Notes: generated from the letters alone by a model not told the origin. A stretch of DNA of 64,000 bases from Duganella sp. Leaf126 (GCF_001423125.1 NZ_LMNW01000001.1:63181-127180), one strand, 5' to 3'. Positions 26,493 through 35,662 are shown, counted from the first letter of the stretch. Made by a program: numbers and translations.

Positions 26493-27416
26493 CTAGCGCT
26501 GCCAGTTCCGGCGCAGCGCTTCCTGCTCCGCCCTTGCATCCATCATGCCCCCGACGATGCGCTGATCGATTGCCTCGAGCACCGCGGTCGGCATTTCCGC
26601 GCCCGGCTGCGGCGCAGCCATCGGCGGCGCAGGCCGCATATTCTGCACCAGCACCGGCACCCGCCATTCCTCGCTGGTGCGGCAGGCCAGTCCCACCAGG
26701 TCTTGGCTCAGGCCCACCAGCGTGAAGGTGCGGCAATAGCCGCCCTGGTTCGACAGGAAACTCAGTCCCACCCGCACATCGCCTTTCGACGGCGCCGCAC
26801 CGCCCGATTGCCGGCTCAGCGCCAGATCGAGCTTGCCTTGCGCGACCAGCATGCCATTGCGGCTGATGACGGTGGTGGGCGCGACCGGCGGCTCGCCCAG
26901 CCAGGCCGGCTGCCAGTACACCAGCACATAACGTCCCACCAGCACGCCGGCGACCAGGGCCAGGCCGAGCGCAGCCCAGACGCGCCAGCGCCAGTGCGGC
27001 GCCAGCAATTGCGTGTGCGCCTGCGTTTGCGCCTGGGCGTGGGCGTGGGCCTGGGCCTGGGCTTTGCGGGCAGCCTGCTGCACCGCCACGCGCTGGGCGC
27101 GGATGGCCGCCAGGTGCACCACCTGGGCCTGGCGCGACTGCGCGGGATTGGGTGCGATGTGAGCCTTTCGCGCGGCGTGCGACTGGTGCGGCTGCTGCGT
27201 GCGCGGCCCATGTTGTCCATGCTGCCCCTGTGGACCTTGCACAGCGCGCGACGCCGGCTGCGCCTGGTCGATAGCGACTGCGCGCTGGGCGCGCAGGTGC
27301 GCGACCCGGCGCGCCAGGCTGCTGTCGCGCCGCATGGCGTGCTCGATCGCACCGCGGGTGGTGGCGTCGAGTTGACCATCGGCATAGGCCGTCAGTGTGT
27401 CGTCTGAAAAGCTCAT
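26493..27416 (-). CDS. Anti-sigma-factor-like membrane protein
   Basis: About 307 residues from the ATG at 27416, which has AGGA five bases upstream. The N-terminus (SFSDDTLTAYADGQLDATTRG) resembles the short cytosolic domain of transmembrane anti-sigma factors. A low-complexity Ala/Gln/His region of about 100 residues follows. A single transmembrane helix comes next (VWAALGLALVAGVLVGRYVLVYW), then a periplasmic domain with two cysteines (GGYCRTFTL, GLACRTSEEW). No sigma factor gene is adjacent, so the partner is unknown. No zinc HxxxCxxC motif is seen. Confidence 0.7.
   Translation of the reverse strand: MSFSDDTLTAYADGQLDATTRGAIEHAMRRDSSLARRVAHLRAQRAVAIDQAQPASRAVQGPQGQHGQHGPRTQQPHQSHAARKAHIAPNPAQSRQAQVVHLAAIRAQRVAVQQAARKAQAQAHAHAQAQTQAHTQLLAPHWRWRVWAALGLALVAGVLVGRYVLVYWQPAWLGEPPVAPTTVISRNGMLVAQGKLDLALSRQSGGAAPSKGDVRVGLSFLSNQGGYCRTFTLVGLSQDLVGLACRTSEEWRVPVLVQNMRPAPPMAAPQPGAEMPTAVLEAIDQRIVGGMMDARAEQEALRRNWQR
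27011..27064. repeat. Hexamer tandem repeat inside the anti-sigma-like gene
   Basis: Nine in-frame six-base units of the form GSGYST/GGGCST (for example GGGCGT, GGGCGT, GGGCCT, GGGCCT) encode the alternating Ala-Gln/Ala-His run. Slippage could change the length in steps of two residues without a frameshift. Confidence 0.75.
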
Positions 27417-27640
27417 CGTCCTGCTCATCTTCGCTGCGCAAGTCGTGCCATCATAACCCTTTTTCAGCGCGACGCGAGTCCGTCAGGATCGCGTAAGCCC
27501 TTGCTGCACAAGGGCGCACGCGGCGCCGACCGGAGCGCGGCAAGTGCCGCAAGGCTTACTTTGAAACTCTTCACGTGCAAACCATTACATCTGACAATAT
27601 TTATGCTAATCTGCGCGCTCTAATAACCAAGGAGGTAGTA

Positions 27641-27931
27641 ATGAAAAAAGGCGAACTGATTGCTGAATTTGCGAAACGCACGGAGATGTCTGCTGCTGCC
27701 GCCAACACCGCAGTAAATACGCTGATCGCCATCGTGACCGAGCGCCTGAAAAAAGGCGACACGGTCGGCATCACCGGCTTCGGCACCTTCTCCGTTGCCA
27801 AGCGTGCAGCACGCAAAGGTCGCAATCCGGCAACCGGCGAAGCGATCAAGATCGCCGCGTCGAAAACCCCGAAATTCTCGGCGGGCGCCACCCTGAAGTC
27901 GGCTGTCAATCCGGCCAAGAAAGCCAAGTAA
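27641..27931 (+). CDS. HU family DNA-binding protein
   Basis: A 96-residue histone-like protein. The N-terminus MKKGELIAEFAKRTEMSAAAANTAVN forms the dimer core. The DNA-binding arm region carries GFGTFSVAKRAARKGRNPATGEAIKI, and the protein ends in the Lys/Ala-rich tail NPAKKAK. It binds and bends DNA as a nucleoid protein. A strong Shine-Dalgarno sequence, AAGGAGGT, lies just before the ATG at 27641, consistent with high expression. Frame extension to 27575 lacks such a site. Confidence 0.97.
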   Translation: MKKGELIAEFAKRTEMSAAAANTAVNTLIAIVTERLKKGDTVGITGFGTFSVAKRAARKGRNPATGEAIKIAASKTPKFSAGATLKSAVNPAKKAK

Positions 27932-28140
27932 TCGAGGTCAGCAGCCATAACAAGAACGCCGGCGCGCGACAGCGCAGCCTGCGACAAGTAACACGGCGGT
28001 TCATGCCAGGCCAACAGCCTGCCATGGCCGCCGTTGTGCATTGGGGTCCGTGTTTTTGAGGGTGCCCTCTAACGGTTTTGCCTGATGCTGCGGGTATGAT
28101 GAGGCGTGACCAACCTTGCAAACCCACACCAGGAGATGAC

Positions 28141-28392
28141 ATGAGCTTACAAGCACAATTCGAACAAGCCCAGGCGGATTCGAAAAACCTGCCGGAACGT
28201 CCGGACAATATGACGCTGCTGAAAATCTATGCACTGTTCAAGCAGGCGTCGGTCGGCGACGCCACCGGCGAGCGCCCCGGCTTCACCGACATGGTCGGCC
28301 GCGCCAAGTTCGACGCCTGGGACGCCCTCAAGGGCACCAGCGCCGATGACGCCAAGCAGCAGTACATCGACCTGATCGAAGACCTGAAATAA
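28141..28392 (+). CDS. Acyl-CoA-binding protein
   Basis: An 83-residue four-helix acyl-CoA-binding protein. The family signature is LLKIYALFKQASVGDATGERPGFTDMVGRAKFDAWDALKGTSADDA, with the conserved Tyr and Lys. It buffers long-chain acyl-CoA esters in the cytosol. AGGAG lies upstream of the ATG at 28141. ACBP is less common in bacteria than in eukaryotes but frequent in this bacterial group. It converges on the PHA-granule protein gene. Confidence 0.95.
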   Translation: MSLQAQFEQAQADSKNLPERPDNMTLLKIYALFKQASVGDATGERPGFTDMVGRAKFDAWDALKGTSADDAKQQYIDLIEDLK

Positions 28393-28434
28393 TCGCGGCG
28401 GCAGGTCCACCCGGACCTGCGGCTTTTGCTGGCG

Positions 28435-28716
28435 TCAGGCCGGCGCGAACACGCGCCGCATCTTGTCGGCCACCTTGCTCTCGATTTGCGCGGCAAAGGC
28501 GCTGATCGGGAAGCCCAGCGCGATATGCAGCTGCGCCTGGTTGGGCAGCAAGCTCAGTGTGCCATTCACGCCGCTGCGCTCGAAGCGCAGCACATCGCCA
28601 TCCCAGCGCGACGCCAGTTCGAATTGCTCGGACAATTTGTCGGCCACCTGCTGCGCTGCCGCGCGGGCCTGTTCGGGCGCCAGGTGATGTTCCTGGACGA
28701 GGTTGATGTCCGCCAT
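28435..28716 (-). CDS. Polyhydroxyalkanoic acid system family protein
   Basis: 93 residues matching the small PHA-granule region family: EHHLAPEQARAAAQQVADKL, then a beta-rich half (DVLRFERSGVNGTLSL, LHIALGFPISAF) and AQIESKVADKMRRVF at the end. The family is linked to PHA storage, but its molecular role is unclear. The intracellular PHB depolymerase about 2 kb away supports a PHA context. Confidence 0.85.
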   Translation of the reverse strand: MADINLVQEHHLAPEQARAAAQQVADKLSEQFELASRWDGDVLRFERSGVNGTLSLLPNQAQLHIALGFPISAFAAQIESKVADKMRRVFAPA

Positions 28717-28849
28717 GCACTTCCCTTAAAAATAAAACAAAGGCTGCATCATGCCAGTTGCGCCGGCGTGACGCCAGTGGCCACGGTGGCATGCGGCTTT
28801 GCGGCCCGCCTTGCTGCATTTGCTTATATGTATAGTATCTAAGCGCCGT

Positions 28850-28878
28850 TTGTGAGAAATAAGGAATTACCTTAAAAT
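28850..28878 (+). promoter_or_regulatory. Sigma-70 promoter of fdxA
   Basis: TTGTGA (28850-28855) and TAAAAT (28873-28878) are separated by exactly 17 bases. Transcription would start near 28885, about 70 bases before the fdxA ATG. Confidence 0.7.
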
Positions 28879-28953
28879 GCAGTGCTTTGCCGAGGTTAGC
28901 CGGCTACGCCATCGCCGCCGACGCCACTGCGCACCAACATTGATAGGACTGTT

Positions 28954-29277
28954 ATGACTCACGTTGTCACCGAATCTTGCATCAGCTGCCGTTATACGGA
29001 CTGCGTCGATGTTTGCCCGGTAGATTGTTTCCGCTCTGGACCGAACTTTCTCGCCATCGACCCGGACGAGTGCATCGACTGCGCCGTCTGCGTGGCAGAG
29101 TGCCCGGTGAACGCGATTTACGCGGAAGAAGACGTGCCCGGCGACCAGCAGCAATACATCAAGCTCAACGCCGACCTGTCGCGCCACTGGCCGTCGATCA
29201 CCAAGACCGTCGCCCCGCTGCCGGATGCCGACCAGTTCAAGGATGTCAAGGATAAGCTGCACCTGCTGGTACGCTAA
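28954..29277 (+). CDS. fdxA: 7Fe ferredoxin FdxA
   Basis: 107 residues. Cysteine patterns CISCRYTDCVDVCPVDC and CIDCAVCVAECP give one [3Fe-4S] and one [4Fe-4S] cluster, the seven-iron arrangement. The C-terminal extension (LNADLSRHWPSITKTVAPLPDADQ) is typical of FdxA. It is a small cytosolic electron carrier. The next gene encodes a ferredoxin-NADP+ reductase, so the two probably form a redox pair. Confidence 0.96.
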   Translation: MTHVVTESCISCRYTDCVDVCPVDCFRSGPNFLAIDPDECIDCAVCVAECPVNAIYAEEDVPGDQQQYIKLNADLSRHWPSITKTVAPLPDADQFKDVKDKLHLLVR

Positions 29278-29292
29278 GACGCTGGTCTGGCC

Positions 29293-29335
29293 AGGCAACA
29301 CCGGGCAGCGCGCCGCGCGCGGTCCCGTGTTGCCT
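29293..29335 (+). other. Hairpin between fdxA and the ferredoxin reductase gene
   Basis: AGGCAACAC at 29293-29301 pairs with GTGTTGCCT at 29327-29335, with extra GC pairing inside. No T run follows, so this is more likely an mRNA-stabilising or attenuating structure than a full terminator. Confidence 0.5.
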
Positions 29336-29364
29336 AACCACTATTGAAATCACAGGAAAAACGT

Positions 29365-30429
29365 ATGAATAGCACTGTCACCCCTACCGGCGTCATCGAA
29401 ACCGATGCCGTCATCATCGGCGCCGGCCCGGTCGGCCTGTTCCAGGTCTTCGAGCTGGGCCTGCTGGAAATCAAAGCGCACGTGATCGATTCGCTGGGCG
29501 CGGTAGGCGGACAATGCGTCGAACTGTATCCCGACAAGCCGATCTACGACATCCCGGCCGTGCCGTCGTGCACCGGCCAGGAACTGACCGACAACCTGCT
29601 CAAGCAGATCGAGCCGTTCGAACCGACCTTCCACCTGGGCCAGGAAGTGGTCAAGGTCCAGCGCCGCGACGACGGCCGCTTCGACGTGGCCACCACGGCC
29701 GGCACCGAGTTCATCACCAAGACCATCTTCATCGCAGCCGGCGTCGGCTCGTTCCAGGCCCGCACGCTGAAAGTGGACGGCATCGACGTGTTCGAAGGCT
29801 CGCAGCTGCACTACAAGGTCAAGGATCCGGCCCAGTTCGAAGGCAAGAACCTGGTCATCTGCGGCGGCGGCGACTCGGCCCTGGACTGGGCGCTGAACTT
29901 CGTCGGCAAGGCCGAATCGGTGGTGCTGCTGCACCGTCGCGAAGACTTCCGCGCGGCGCCGGCCTCGGTCGCCAAGATGAAGGCGCTGTGCGACGAGTAC
30001 GAAATGCAGCTGATCATCGGCCAGGCTACCGGCTTCGAGAGCAAGGACGACAAGCTGACCGAACTGAAGGTGACCGGCCAGGACGGCGTTACCCGCCGCG
30101 TGCCGCTCGACATGCTGCTGGTGTTCTACGGCCTGTCGCCAAAGCTGGGCCCGATCGCCGAATGGGGCCTGGACATCGAGCGCCGCCAGCTCAAGGTGCA
30201 GGATACCGAGAAGTTCGAAACCAATGTCCCGGGCATCTTCGCCGTGGGCGACATCAACACCTACCCGGGCAAGAAGAAGCTGATCCTGTCGGGCTTCCAC
30301 GAAGCCGCGCTGGCCGCCTTCGGCGCTGCGCCGTACATCTTCCCGGACAAGAAGATCCACATGCAGTACACCACCACCTCGCCCAAGCTGCACAAGGTGC
30401 TGGGCGTGGAAACGCCGGTGTTCGATTAA
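29365..30429 (+). CDS. Thioredoxin-reductase-like ferredoxin--NADP+ reductase
   Basis: A 354-residue flavoenzyme. The FAD motif is [18 protein letters not shown], and the family signature [23 protein letters not shown] follows. The NADPH site is [16 protein letters not shown], and the end motif is [29 protein letters not shown]. There is no CxxC redox motif, which marks it as ferredoxin/flavodoxin-NADP+ reductase rather than thioredoxin reductase. It passes electrons between NADPH and ferredoxin (probably FdxA upstream). The start 29365 is preceded by CAGGAAAAACGT. Confidence 0.95.
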   Translation: MNSTVTPTGVIETDAVIIGAGPVGLFQVFELGLLEIKAHVIDSLGAVGGQCVELYPDKPIYDIPAVPSCTGQELTDNLLKQIEPFEPTFHLGQEVVKVQRRDDGRFDVATTAGTEFITKTIFIAAGVGSFQARTLKVDGIDVFEGSQLHYKVKDPAQFEGKNLVICGGGDSALDWALNFVGKAESVVLLHRREDFRAAPASVAKMKALCDEYEMQLIIGQATGFESKDDKLTELKVTGQDGVTRRVPLDMLLVFYGLSPKLGPIAEWGLDIERRQLKVQDTEKFETNVPGIFAVGDINTYPGKKKLILSGFHEAALAAFGAAPYIFPDKKIHMQYTTTSPKLHKVLGVETPVFD

Positions 30430-30486
30430 CGCCTACCCTGCTAGCGTTTCGCCAGTAACGCAACAGCAGGAGTCGATGTCCTACAT

Positions 30487-30513
30487 AAAAGCAGCGGAAA
30501 CGCTGCTTTTTTT
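30487..30513 (+). terminator. Rho-independent terminator
   Basis: Arms AAAAGCAGCG (30487-30496) and CGCTGCTTTT (30501-30510) enclose a GAAA tetraloop and are followed by more Ts. It ends the fdxA/ferredoxin reductase unit. Confidence 0.93.
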
Positions 30514-30694
30514 ATGGGTTCGGCGGTATTATTCTTGAGACTGGGATGTTGCGCTAGATCAGCAATTTTTCCCAAAAGCAGCATCAATGCGCATGAAAGC
30601 CGGCCTGAACTGCCGCGCGCCGCCGAACCGGCGTATCATGCAGGAATTGGTGCAGCGCACCATACCGCATCATACCAATACCGGGACGACCATC

Positions 30695-31942
30695 ATGCTC
30701 TACCAACTGCACGAAATGCAACGCTCACTGCTCACACCGCTGATGCAGTGGGCCGACGCCTCCGCCAAGATTTTCAGCAACCCCGTCTCGCCGCTGGCGC
30801 ACACGCCGTTCTCGCAGCGCATCGCCGCCGGCTACGAGCTGATGTACCGCCTCGGCAAAGATTACGAAAAGCCGGCCTTCGGCATCAATGCCTCGCCCGT
30901 CAAGGGCATGGCCGATGACGAACCGGTCGGCATCATCGAGCAGGTCGCGGTCAGCAAGCCGTTCTGCCGCCTGATCCATTTCCGCAAGGATCTCGACCGC
31001 GAGCAGATCGCAACGCTGGCGCAGCCGACCGTGCTGCTGGTGGCGCCACTGTCGGGCCACCACGCCACGCTGCTGCGCGACACCGTGCGCGGCCTGCTGG
31101 TCGAGCACGACGTCTACATCACCGACTGGACCGATGCGCGCATGGTGCCGCTGTCGGCCGGCGCCTTCCATCTCGACGATTACATCTATTACGTGCAGGA
31201 TTTCATCCGCCACCTGGGCCCGGACGTGCACGTGGTGTCCGTCTGCCAGCCGACGGTGCCGGTGCTGGCCGCCATTTCGCTGATGGCCACCGCCAACGAT
31301 CCCAAGCTGCCCAAGACCATGACCATGATGGGCGGCCCGATCGATCCGCGCCGCTCGCCGACGGCCGTCAACAACCTGGCCACCGAGAAAAAATTCTCGT
31401 GGTTCGAAAACACCGTGATCTACCCGGTGCCGTCGAATTACCCGGGCTTCGGCCGCAATGTCTATCCGGGCTTCCTGCAGCACGCCGGTTTCATTGCCAT
31501 GAACCCCGGCCGCCACGCCCAGAGCCACCGCGATTTCTACAACCATCTGGTCAAGGGCGACGAGGAAACCGCCGAGTCGCACCGCAAGTTCTACGACGAG
31601 TACAACGCCGTGCTCGACATGCCGGCCGAATACTACCTCGACACCATCAAGACCGTGTTCCAGGACTTCGCCCTGCCGCTGGGCACCTGGCAGGTGGGCG
31701 GCCAGCTGGTGCGCCCGCAAGACATCACCTCGGTGGCGCTGTTCACGGTCGAAGGGGAACTCGATGACATCTCCGGCGCCGGCCAGACCCAGGCTGCACA
31801 TGACCTGTGCAGCAATATTCCGGACACCATGAAGCAGGACTTCGTGGCCCCGGGCGCCGGCCACTACGGCATCTTCTCGGGCCGCCGCTGGCGCGAGATG
31901 GTGTGCCCGAAAATCACCGATTTCATCAAGCAGCACGCCTGA
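30695..31942 (+). CDS. phaZ: Intracellular polyhydroxybutyrate depolymerase
   Basis: 415 residues from the ATG at 30695 (MLYQLHEMQRSLLTPL), the family's usual start. The active site is the lipase-box-like VSVCQPTVPVLAA, with a cysteine nucleophile as in intracellular PhaZ enzymes. GELDDISGAGQTQAAHDLC and GAGHYGIFSGRRWR supply the Asp and His. It mobilises stored PHB to 3-hydroxybutyrate oligomers in the cytosol. An open frame upstream to 30587 has no support. Confidence 0.95.
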   Translation: MLYQLHEMQRSLLTPLMQWADASAKIFSNPVSPLAHTPFSQRIAAGYELMYRLGKDYEKPAFGINASPVKGMADDEPVGIIEQVAVSKPFCRLIHFRKDLDREQIATLAQPTVLLVAPLSGHHATLLRDTVRGLLVEHDVYITDWTDARMVPLSAGAFHLDDYIYYVQDFIRHLGPDVHVVSVCQPTVPVLAAISLMATANDPKLPKTMTMMGGPIDPRRSPTAVNNLATEKKFSWFENTVIYPVPSNYPGFGRNVYPGFLQHAGFIAMNPGRHAQSHRDFYNHLVKGDEETAESHRKFYDEYNAVLDMPAEYYLDTIKTVFQDFALPLGTWQVGGQLVRPQDITSVALFTVEGELDDISGAGQTQAAHDLCSNIPDTMKQDFVAPGAGHYGIFSGRRWREMVCPKITDFIKQHA

Positions 31943-31948
31943 TTACCC

Positions 31949-31981
31949 TGCCCGGCCGCGCACGCGCACCGGGCATTTTTT
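31949..31981 (+). terminator. Rho-independent terminator of phaZ
   Basis: The stem TGCCCGG (31949-31955) / CCGGGCA (31969-31975) is followed by six Ts (31976-31981). Confidence 0.85.
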
Positions 31982-32015
31982 CGGTCCAATACATCATACT
32001 GTGATATATTTGGGC

Positions 32016-32426
32016 ATGACTGCTAAAACTCTCCGCAAATCGGACTTTGCCGCGCTGTCCGAATTCCGTTACCAGATGCGCCGCTTCGAACGCTTTTCCG
32101 AAGACGTGGTGCAGGCGCAAGGCATCACCCCGCTGCAGTACCTGCTGCTGCTGCACATCAAGGGCTATCCTGACCGCGACTGGGCCACGGTGGGCGAACT
32201 GGCCGAGCGCCTGCAGGCCAAGCACCATGGTGTGGTGGCCCTGGTCACGCGCTGCGAAGCGATGGGCCTGGTCGTGCGGCGCGTGAGCGACACCGACCGT
32301 CGCCGCGTGGAAGTGCACCTGCTGCCGCAAGGCGACACCATCCTGGCTCAGCTGGCCGAACAACACCGCGCCGAGCTGCTCTCGCTCGAAGGCGTGTTCA
32401 CCATTCCCACCATCCGCCATGAGTAA
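32016..32426 (+). CDS. MarR-family transcriptional regulator
   Basis: 136 residues from ATG 32016 (MTAKTLRKSDFAAL). The winged helix-turn-helix is TVGELAERLQAKHHGVVALVTRCEAMGLVVRRVSDTDRRRVEVHLLPQG, with the wing motif DRRRVEV. It probably binds DNA as a dimer and represses its own operon. The chloride channel gene starts 3 bases after the stop codon, so it is the likely target. A short inverted repeat, ATCA-TACTG-TGAT, with a TATATT behind it, lies just before the start (about 31993-32009) and could be the operator. Confidence 0.88.
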   Translation: MTAKTLRKSDFAALSEFRYQMRRFERFSEDVVQAQGITPLQYLLLLHIKGYPDRDWATVGELAERLQAKHHGVVALVTRCEAMGLVVRRVSDTDRRRVEVHLLPQGDTILAQLAEQHRAELLSLEGVFTIPTIRHE

Positions 32427-32429
32427 GTA

Positions 32430-34229
32430 ATGCGTAATCATGATACCCGTCGCGACTTCGACGGCCAGTCGCGCCTGCTGCTGCTGGCCGGCATTGCCGT
32501 CATCGTCGGCGCCCTCAGCACCGTCACTGCCGACCTGCTGCTGCACGCGATCCGCTTCTTCACCAACCTATTCTTCTTCCAGACACTGTCGACCGCTTTC
32601 ACGTCGCCGGCCCGCCATGGGCTGGGCGCCGCGGTGATCGTGGTGCCCGTGCTCGGCGGCCTGGTGGTGGGCCTGATCGCCCGCTACGGTTCGGAAGCGA
32701 TCCGCGGCCACGGCATCCCGGAAGCGATCGAAGCGATCCTGTTCAAGAAAAGCACGATGTCGCCCAAGGTGGCCGTGCTCAAGCCGCTCGCTTCGGGCAT
32801 CGCCATCGGCAGCGGCGGCCCGTTCGGCGCCGAAGGGCCGATCATCATGACCGGCGGTGCGGTCGGCTCGCTGATCGGCCAGCACGTGCACCTGACGGCA
32901 GCCGAGCGCAAGGCGCTGCTGGTGGCCGGCGCCACGGCCGGCATGACGGCCGTATTCGGCACGCCGATCGCAGCCGTGTTGCTGGCGGTGGAACTGCTGC
33001 TGTTCGAGCTGCGGCCGCGCAGCCTGGCGCCGGTGGCGGTGGCCTGCGCGGTGGCCGGCTTCTTGCGCCCGTTGCTGATCGAGGCGGGCCCGCTGTTCCC
33101 GCTGCAGACGCAGGCGCTGCCGCCGTCGGCGCTGCTGTCCTGCCTGATCGCCGGCGTGCTGTGCGGCATGCTGGCGTGGCTGCTGTCGAACGCGCTGTAC
33201 AAGGTGGAGGACGGTTTCCACAAGCTGCCGGTGCACTGGATGTGGTGGCCGGCGATCGGCGGCCTGGCCGTGGGTATCGGCGGCTACCTGCAGCCGCGCG
33301 CGCTCGGCGTCGGTTACGACGTCATCGCCGACCTACTCAACAACCACCTGGCCGCCACCGCGATCGCCAGCCTGTTGCTGGTGAAAGCCGTGATCTGGCT
33401 GCTGGCGCTCGGCTCCGGCACCTCGGGCGGCGTGCTGGCGCCGCTGCTGATGCTCGGCGCCGGCCTGGGCGCCCTGCTCGGCCCCTACCTGCCCGGCGGC
33501 GAGCCGGCCGTGTGGCCGCTGGTGTTCATGGCCGCCACGCTGGGCGGCATGATGCGCGCGCCGGTGATGGCGGTGGTGTTTGCGTTCGAGCTGACCCACG
33601 ACGCCAACGCCCTGCTGCCGGTGCTGGCTGCCGCCACGGTGGCCTATGGGTTCACGGTGCTGACCATGGACCGCTCGATCCTGACCGAAAAGATCGCCCG
33701 CCGCGGTCACCACATCTACCGCGAATACGGCATCGACCCGCTCGAGCGCCACAGCGTGGCCGAGGTGATGAGCCACAGCCCGGACACCATCGCTGCCGAC
33801 GCCCTGCTGACCGACGTGGTGCGCACCCACTTCGGCCCGGACGGGCGCCACCGCGCCTACCCGGTGGTGGACGGCGCAACCGGCGCGCTGGTGGGCATGC
33901 TTGATCACACAACCGCGCAAGCAACCGCGCGCACAGGTGCGGCCAGCCGGCCCGCCACCGTGCCAGTGCGCGTTGCCGAACTGTTCGGCGTGAACCTGCC
34001 GCTGGTGGCGCTGCCCGGCGAGACCTGCCGCGCGGTCGCCACGCGGATGGCCTTGCACGGCGCTGGCCGGCTGCCGGTGGTGGCCGACATGCAGTCGCGG
34101 CGCGTGGTCGGCATCCTCAGCAACAGCGACCTGGTCAAGCCGGCGCTCGGCCTGCACCTGGAAGAGCTGGAGCGGGAAACGATGCGCCGCGTGCGGTTTT
34201 TCGGTGCGCGGCGCGCAGATGTCGGATAA
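32430..34229 (+). CDS. ClC-family chloride channel/transporter with CBS domains
   Basis: A 599-residue membrane protein. ClC motifs are GSGGPFGAEGP, with the gating glutamate in GAEGP (the common GREGP arginine is alanine here), and GSGTSGGVLAPLLMLGAGLGALLG. The C-terminus carries two CBS repeats (VAEVMSHSPDTIAADALL; VAELFGVNLPLVALPGETCRAVA), which sense nucleotides in other members. It moves chloride across the inner membrane, either as a channel or as a Cl-/H+ exchanger. It is co-transcribed with the MarR gene. Confidence 0.93.
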   Translation: MRNHDTRRDFDGQSRLLLLAGIAVIVGALSTVTADLLLHAIRFFTNLFFFQTLSTAFTSPARHGLGAAVIVVPVLGGLVVGLIARYGSEAIRGHGIPEAIEAILFKKSTMSPKVAVLKPLASGIAIGSGGPFGAEGPIIMTGGAVGSLIGQHVHLTAAERKALLVAGATAGMTAVFGTPIAAVLLAVELLLFELRPRSLAPVAVACAVAGFLRPLLIEAGPLFPLQTQALPPSALLSCLIAGVLCGMLAWLLSNALYKVEDGFHKLPVHWMWWPAIGGLAVGIGGYLQPRALGVGYDVIADLLNNHLAATAIASLLLVKAVIWLLALGSGTSGGVLAPLLMLGAGLGALLGPYLPGGEPAVWPLVFMAATLGGMMRAPVMAVVFAFELTHDANALLPVLAAATVAYGFTVLTMDRSILTEKIARRGHHIYREYGIDPLERHSVAEVMSHSPDTIAADALLTDVVRTHFGPDGRHRAYPVVDGATGALVGMLDHTTAQATARTGAASRPATVPVRVAELFGVNLPLVALPGETCRAVATRMALHGAGRLPVVADMQSRRVVGILSNSDLVKPALGLHLEELERETMRRVRFFGARRADVG

Positions 34230-34256
34230 TGGCGTTTTACCGTTTTTGAAACTGCC

Positions 34257-34976
34257 GTGTCCGAACAATCCACCGCCAGCCTGGCCGACCGCATCGAAGA
34301 CGTTCTGCCGCAAACGCAATGCACGAAGTGCGGCTACGATGGCTGCCGTCCGTACGCCGAGGCGATCGCGGCCGGTGCGGCCGGCATCAACCAGTGCCCG
34401 CCCGGCGGCGCCGAGGGCATTGTCCGGCTATCCGCCGTCACCGGCCGCCCGGTGATTCCCCTCAATCCCGTCAACGGCATCGAGCGCCCGCGCGCGCTTG
34501 CCTACATCGACGAGGCGCTGTGCATCGGCTGCACGCTGTGCATCCAGGCCTGCCCGGTGGACGCCATCGTCGGCGCCGCCAAGCTGATGCACACCGTGGT
34601 GCCCGCGCTGTGCACCGGTTGCGACCTGTGCGTCCATCCGTGCCCGGTCGATTGCATCATCATGTACCCGGTCACCGAGACCACCGGCTGGGCCGCCTGG
34701 AGCCAGCCCGAGGCTGACGCCGCGCGCGAACGCCACGACTGGCGCACCGTGCGCCTGCAGCGGGAAAAACAGGAAAACGACGAGCGCCTGGCCGCCAAGG
34801 CCGCCGCCAAGATGGAAGCGGTCGACGCGCTGGCGCCGGTGGACGACGCTGAGGCGGCAGAGAAGGAGCGCAAGCGCGCGATCATCGCCGCCGCCATGGA
34901 ACGCGCGCGGGCCAAGAAAGAGGCGGCGGCTGCGGAATCCGGCGCAGCGCGCCAGAACGGAACCGAGACTGAATGA
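34257..34976 (+). CDS. RnfB/RsxB-like iron-sulfur protein
   Basis: 239 residues, GTG start. An N-terminal Fe-S domain ([29 protein letters not shown]) gives the [4Fe-4S] ligand set CxxCxxxxC...C. Two ferredoxin clusters follow ([32 protein letters not shown]). The last 80 residues are a charged Ala/Lys/Glu helix. The N-terminal membrane anchor of true RnfB is missing, and no other rnf genes are near, so it is probably a soluble electron carrier. Its stop overlaps the nth start (ATGA); Nth is itself an Fe-S protein. Confidence 0.88.
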   Translation: MSEQSTASLADRIEDVLPQTQCTKCGYDGCRPYAEAIAAGAAGINQCPPGGAEGIVRLSAVTGRPVIPLNPVNGIERPRALAYIDEALCIGCTLCIQACPVDAIVGAAKLMHTVVPALCTGCDLCVHPCPVDCIIMYPVTETTGWAAWSQPEADAARERHDWRTVRLQREKQENDERLAAKAAAKMEAVDALAPVDDAEAAEKERKRAIIAAAMERARAKKEAAAAESGAARQNGTETE

Positions 34977-35620
34977 ATCCTGCCAAACGCCATGAAATGT
35001 TCGTGCGCTTCCGCGCCGCCAATCCCCATCCCAAGACCGAACTCGACTACACGACGCCGTTCGAACTGCTGATCGCCGTGCTGCTGTCGGCCCAGGCCAC
35101 CGACGTCGGCGTCAACAAGGCCACCCGCAAGCTGTACCCGGTGGCCAACACGCCGCAAGCGATCCTCGACCTGGGCGAGGAAGAACTGAAAACCTATATC
35201 CAGACCATCGGCCTGTACAAGACCAAGGGCAAGAACGTGATCGCCACCTGCCGGATGCTGGTGGACCTGCACGGCGGGCAAGTGCCGCGCGACCGCGAGT
35301 CGCTCGAAGCCCTCCCCGGCGTCGGCCGCAAGACCGCCAACGTGGTACTGAACACGGCCTTCGGCGAGCCGACCATGGCGGTCGACACCCACATCTTCCG
35401 CGTCTCCAACCGCACCGGCCTGGCGCCGGGCAAGAATGTCGACATCGTCGAACAGAAGCTGCTCAAGTTCGTACCGAAGGAGTTTTTACAGGACGCCCAC
35501 CACTGGCTGATCCTGCACGGCCGCTACACCTGCAAGGCGCGCAAGCCCGAGTGCTGGAACTGCATGCAGCGCGACCTGTGCGATTACCGCAGCAAGACGC
35601 CGGCGCCGGACGGGGTGTGA
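34973..35620 (+). CDS. nth: Endonuclease III
   Basis: The 215-residue length is standard. The helix-hairpin-helix motif [14 protein letters not shown] is followed by the catalytic aspartate region [13 protein letters not shown]. The catalytic lysine is in the HhH segment (GRKTAN). The C-terminal [4Fe-4S] cluster loop is [17 protein letters not shown]. It excises oxidised pyrimidines and nicks abasic sites in base-excision repair. The ATG overlaps the RnfB-like stop codon. The AT-rich cassette begins a few bases after its stop. Confidence 0.98.
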   Translation: MNPAKRHEMFVRFRAANPHPKTELDYTTPFELLIAVLLSAQATDVGVNKATRKLYPVANTPQAILDLGEEELKTYIQTIGLYKTKGKNVIATCRMLVDLHGGQVPRDRESLEALPGVGRKTANVVLNTAFGEPTMAVDTHIFRVSNRTGLAPGKNVDIVEQKLLKFVPKEFLQDAHHWLILHGRYTCKARKPECWNCMQRDLCDYRSKTPAPDGV

Positions 35621-35627
35621 GACAAAT

Positions 35628-35662
35628 TTACAATTTTCTCGAAATGGGACTAGAATATTCTA
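35628..35662 (+). promoter_or_regulatory. Promoter and palindromic operator candidate for the DUF262-HEPN cassette
   Basis: TTACAA (35628-35633) and TAGAAT (35651-35656) are 17 bases apart and can serve as -35 and -10. The -10 is the left half of a perfect 12-bp palindrome, TAGAATATTCTA (35651-35662). A repressor bound there would block RNA polymerase. Confidence 0.5.
35629..35635. repeat. Left copy of a 7-bp direct repeat bordering the AT-rich cassette
   Basis: TACAATT occurs here, 9 bases after the nth stop, and again at 37478-37484 at the proB end. It could be a target-site duplication, but a chance match in AT-rich DNA is quite possible. Confidence 0.35.
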
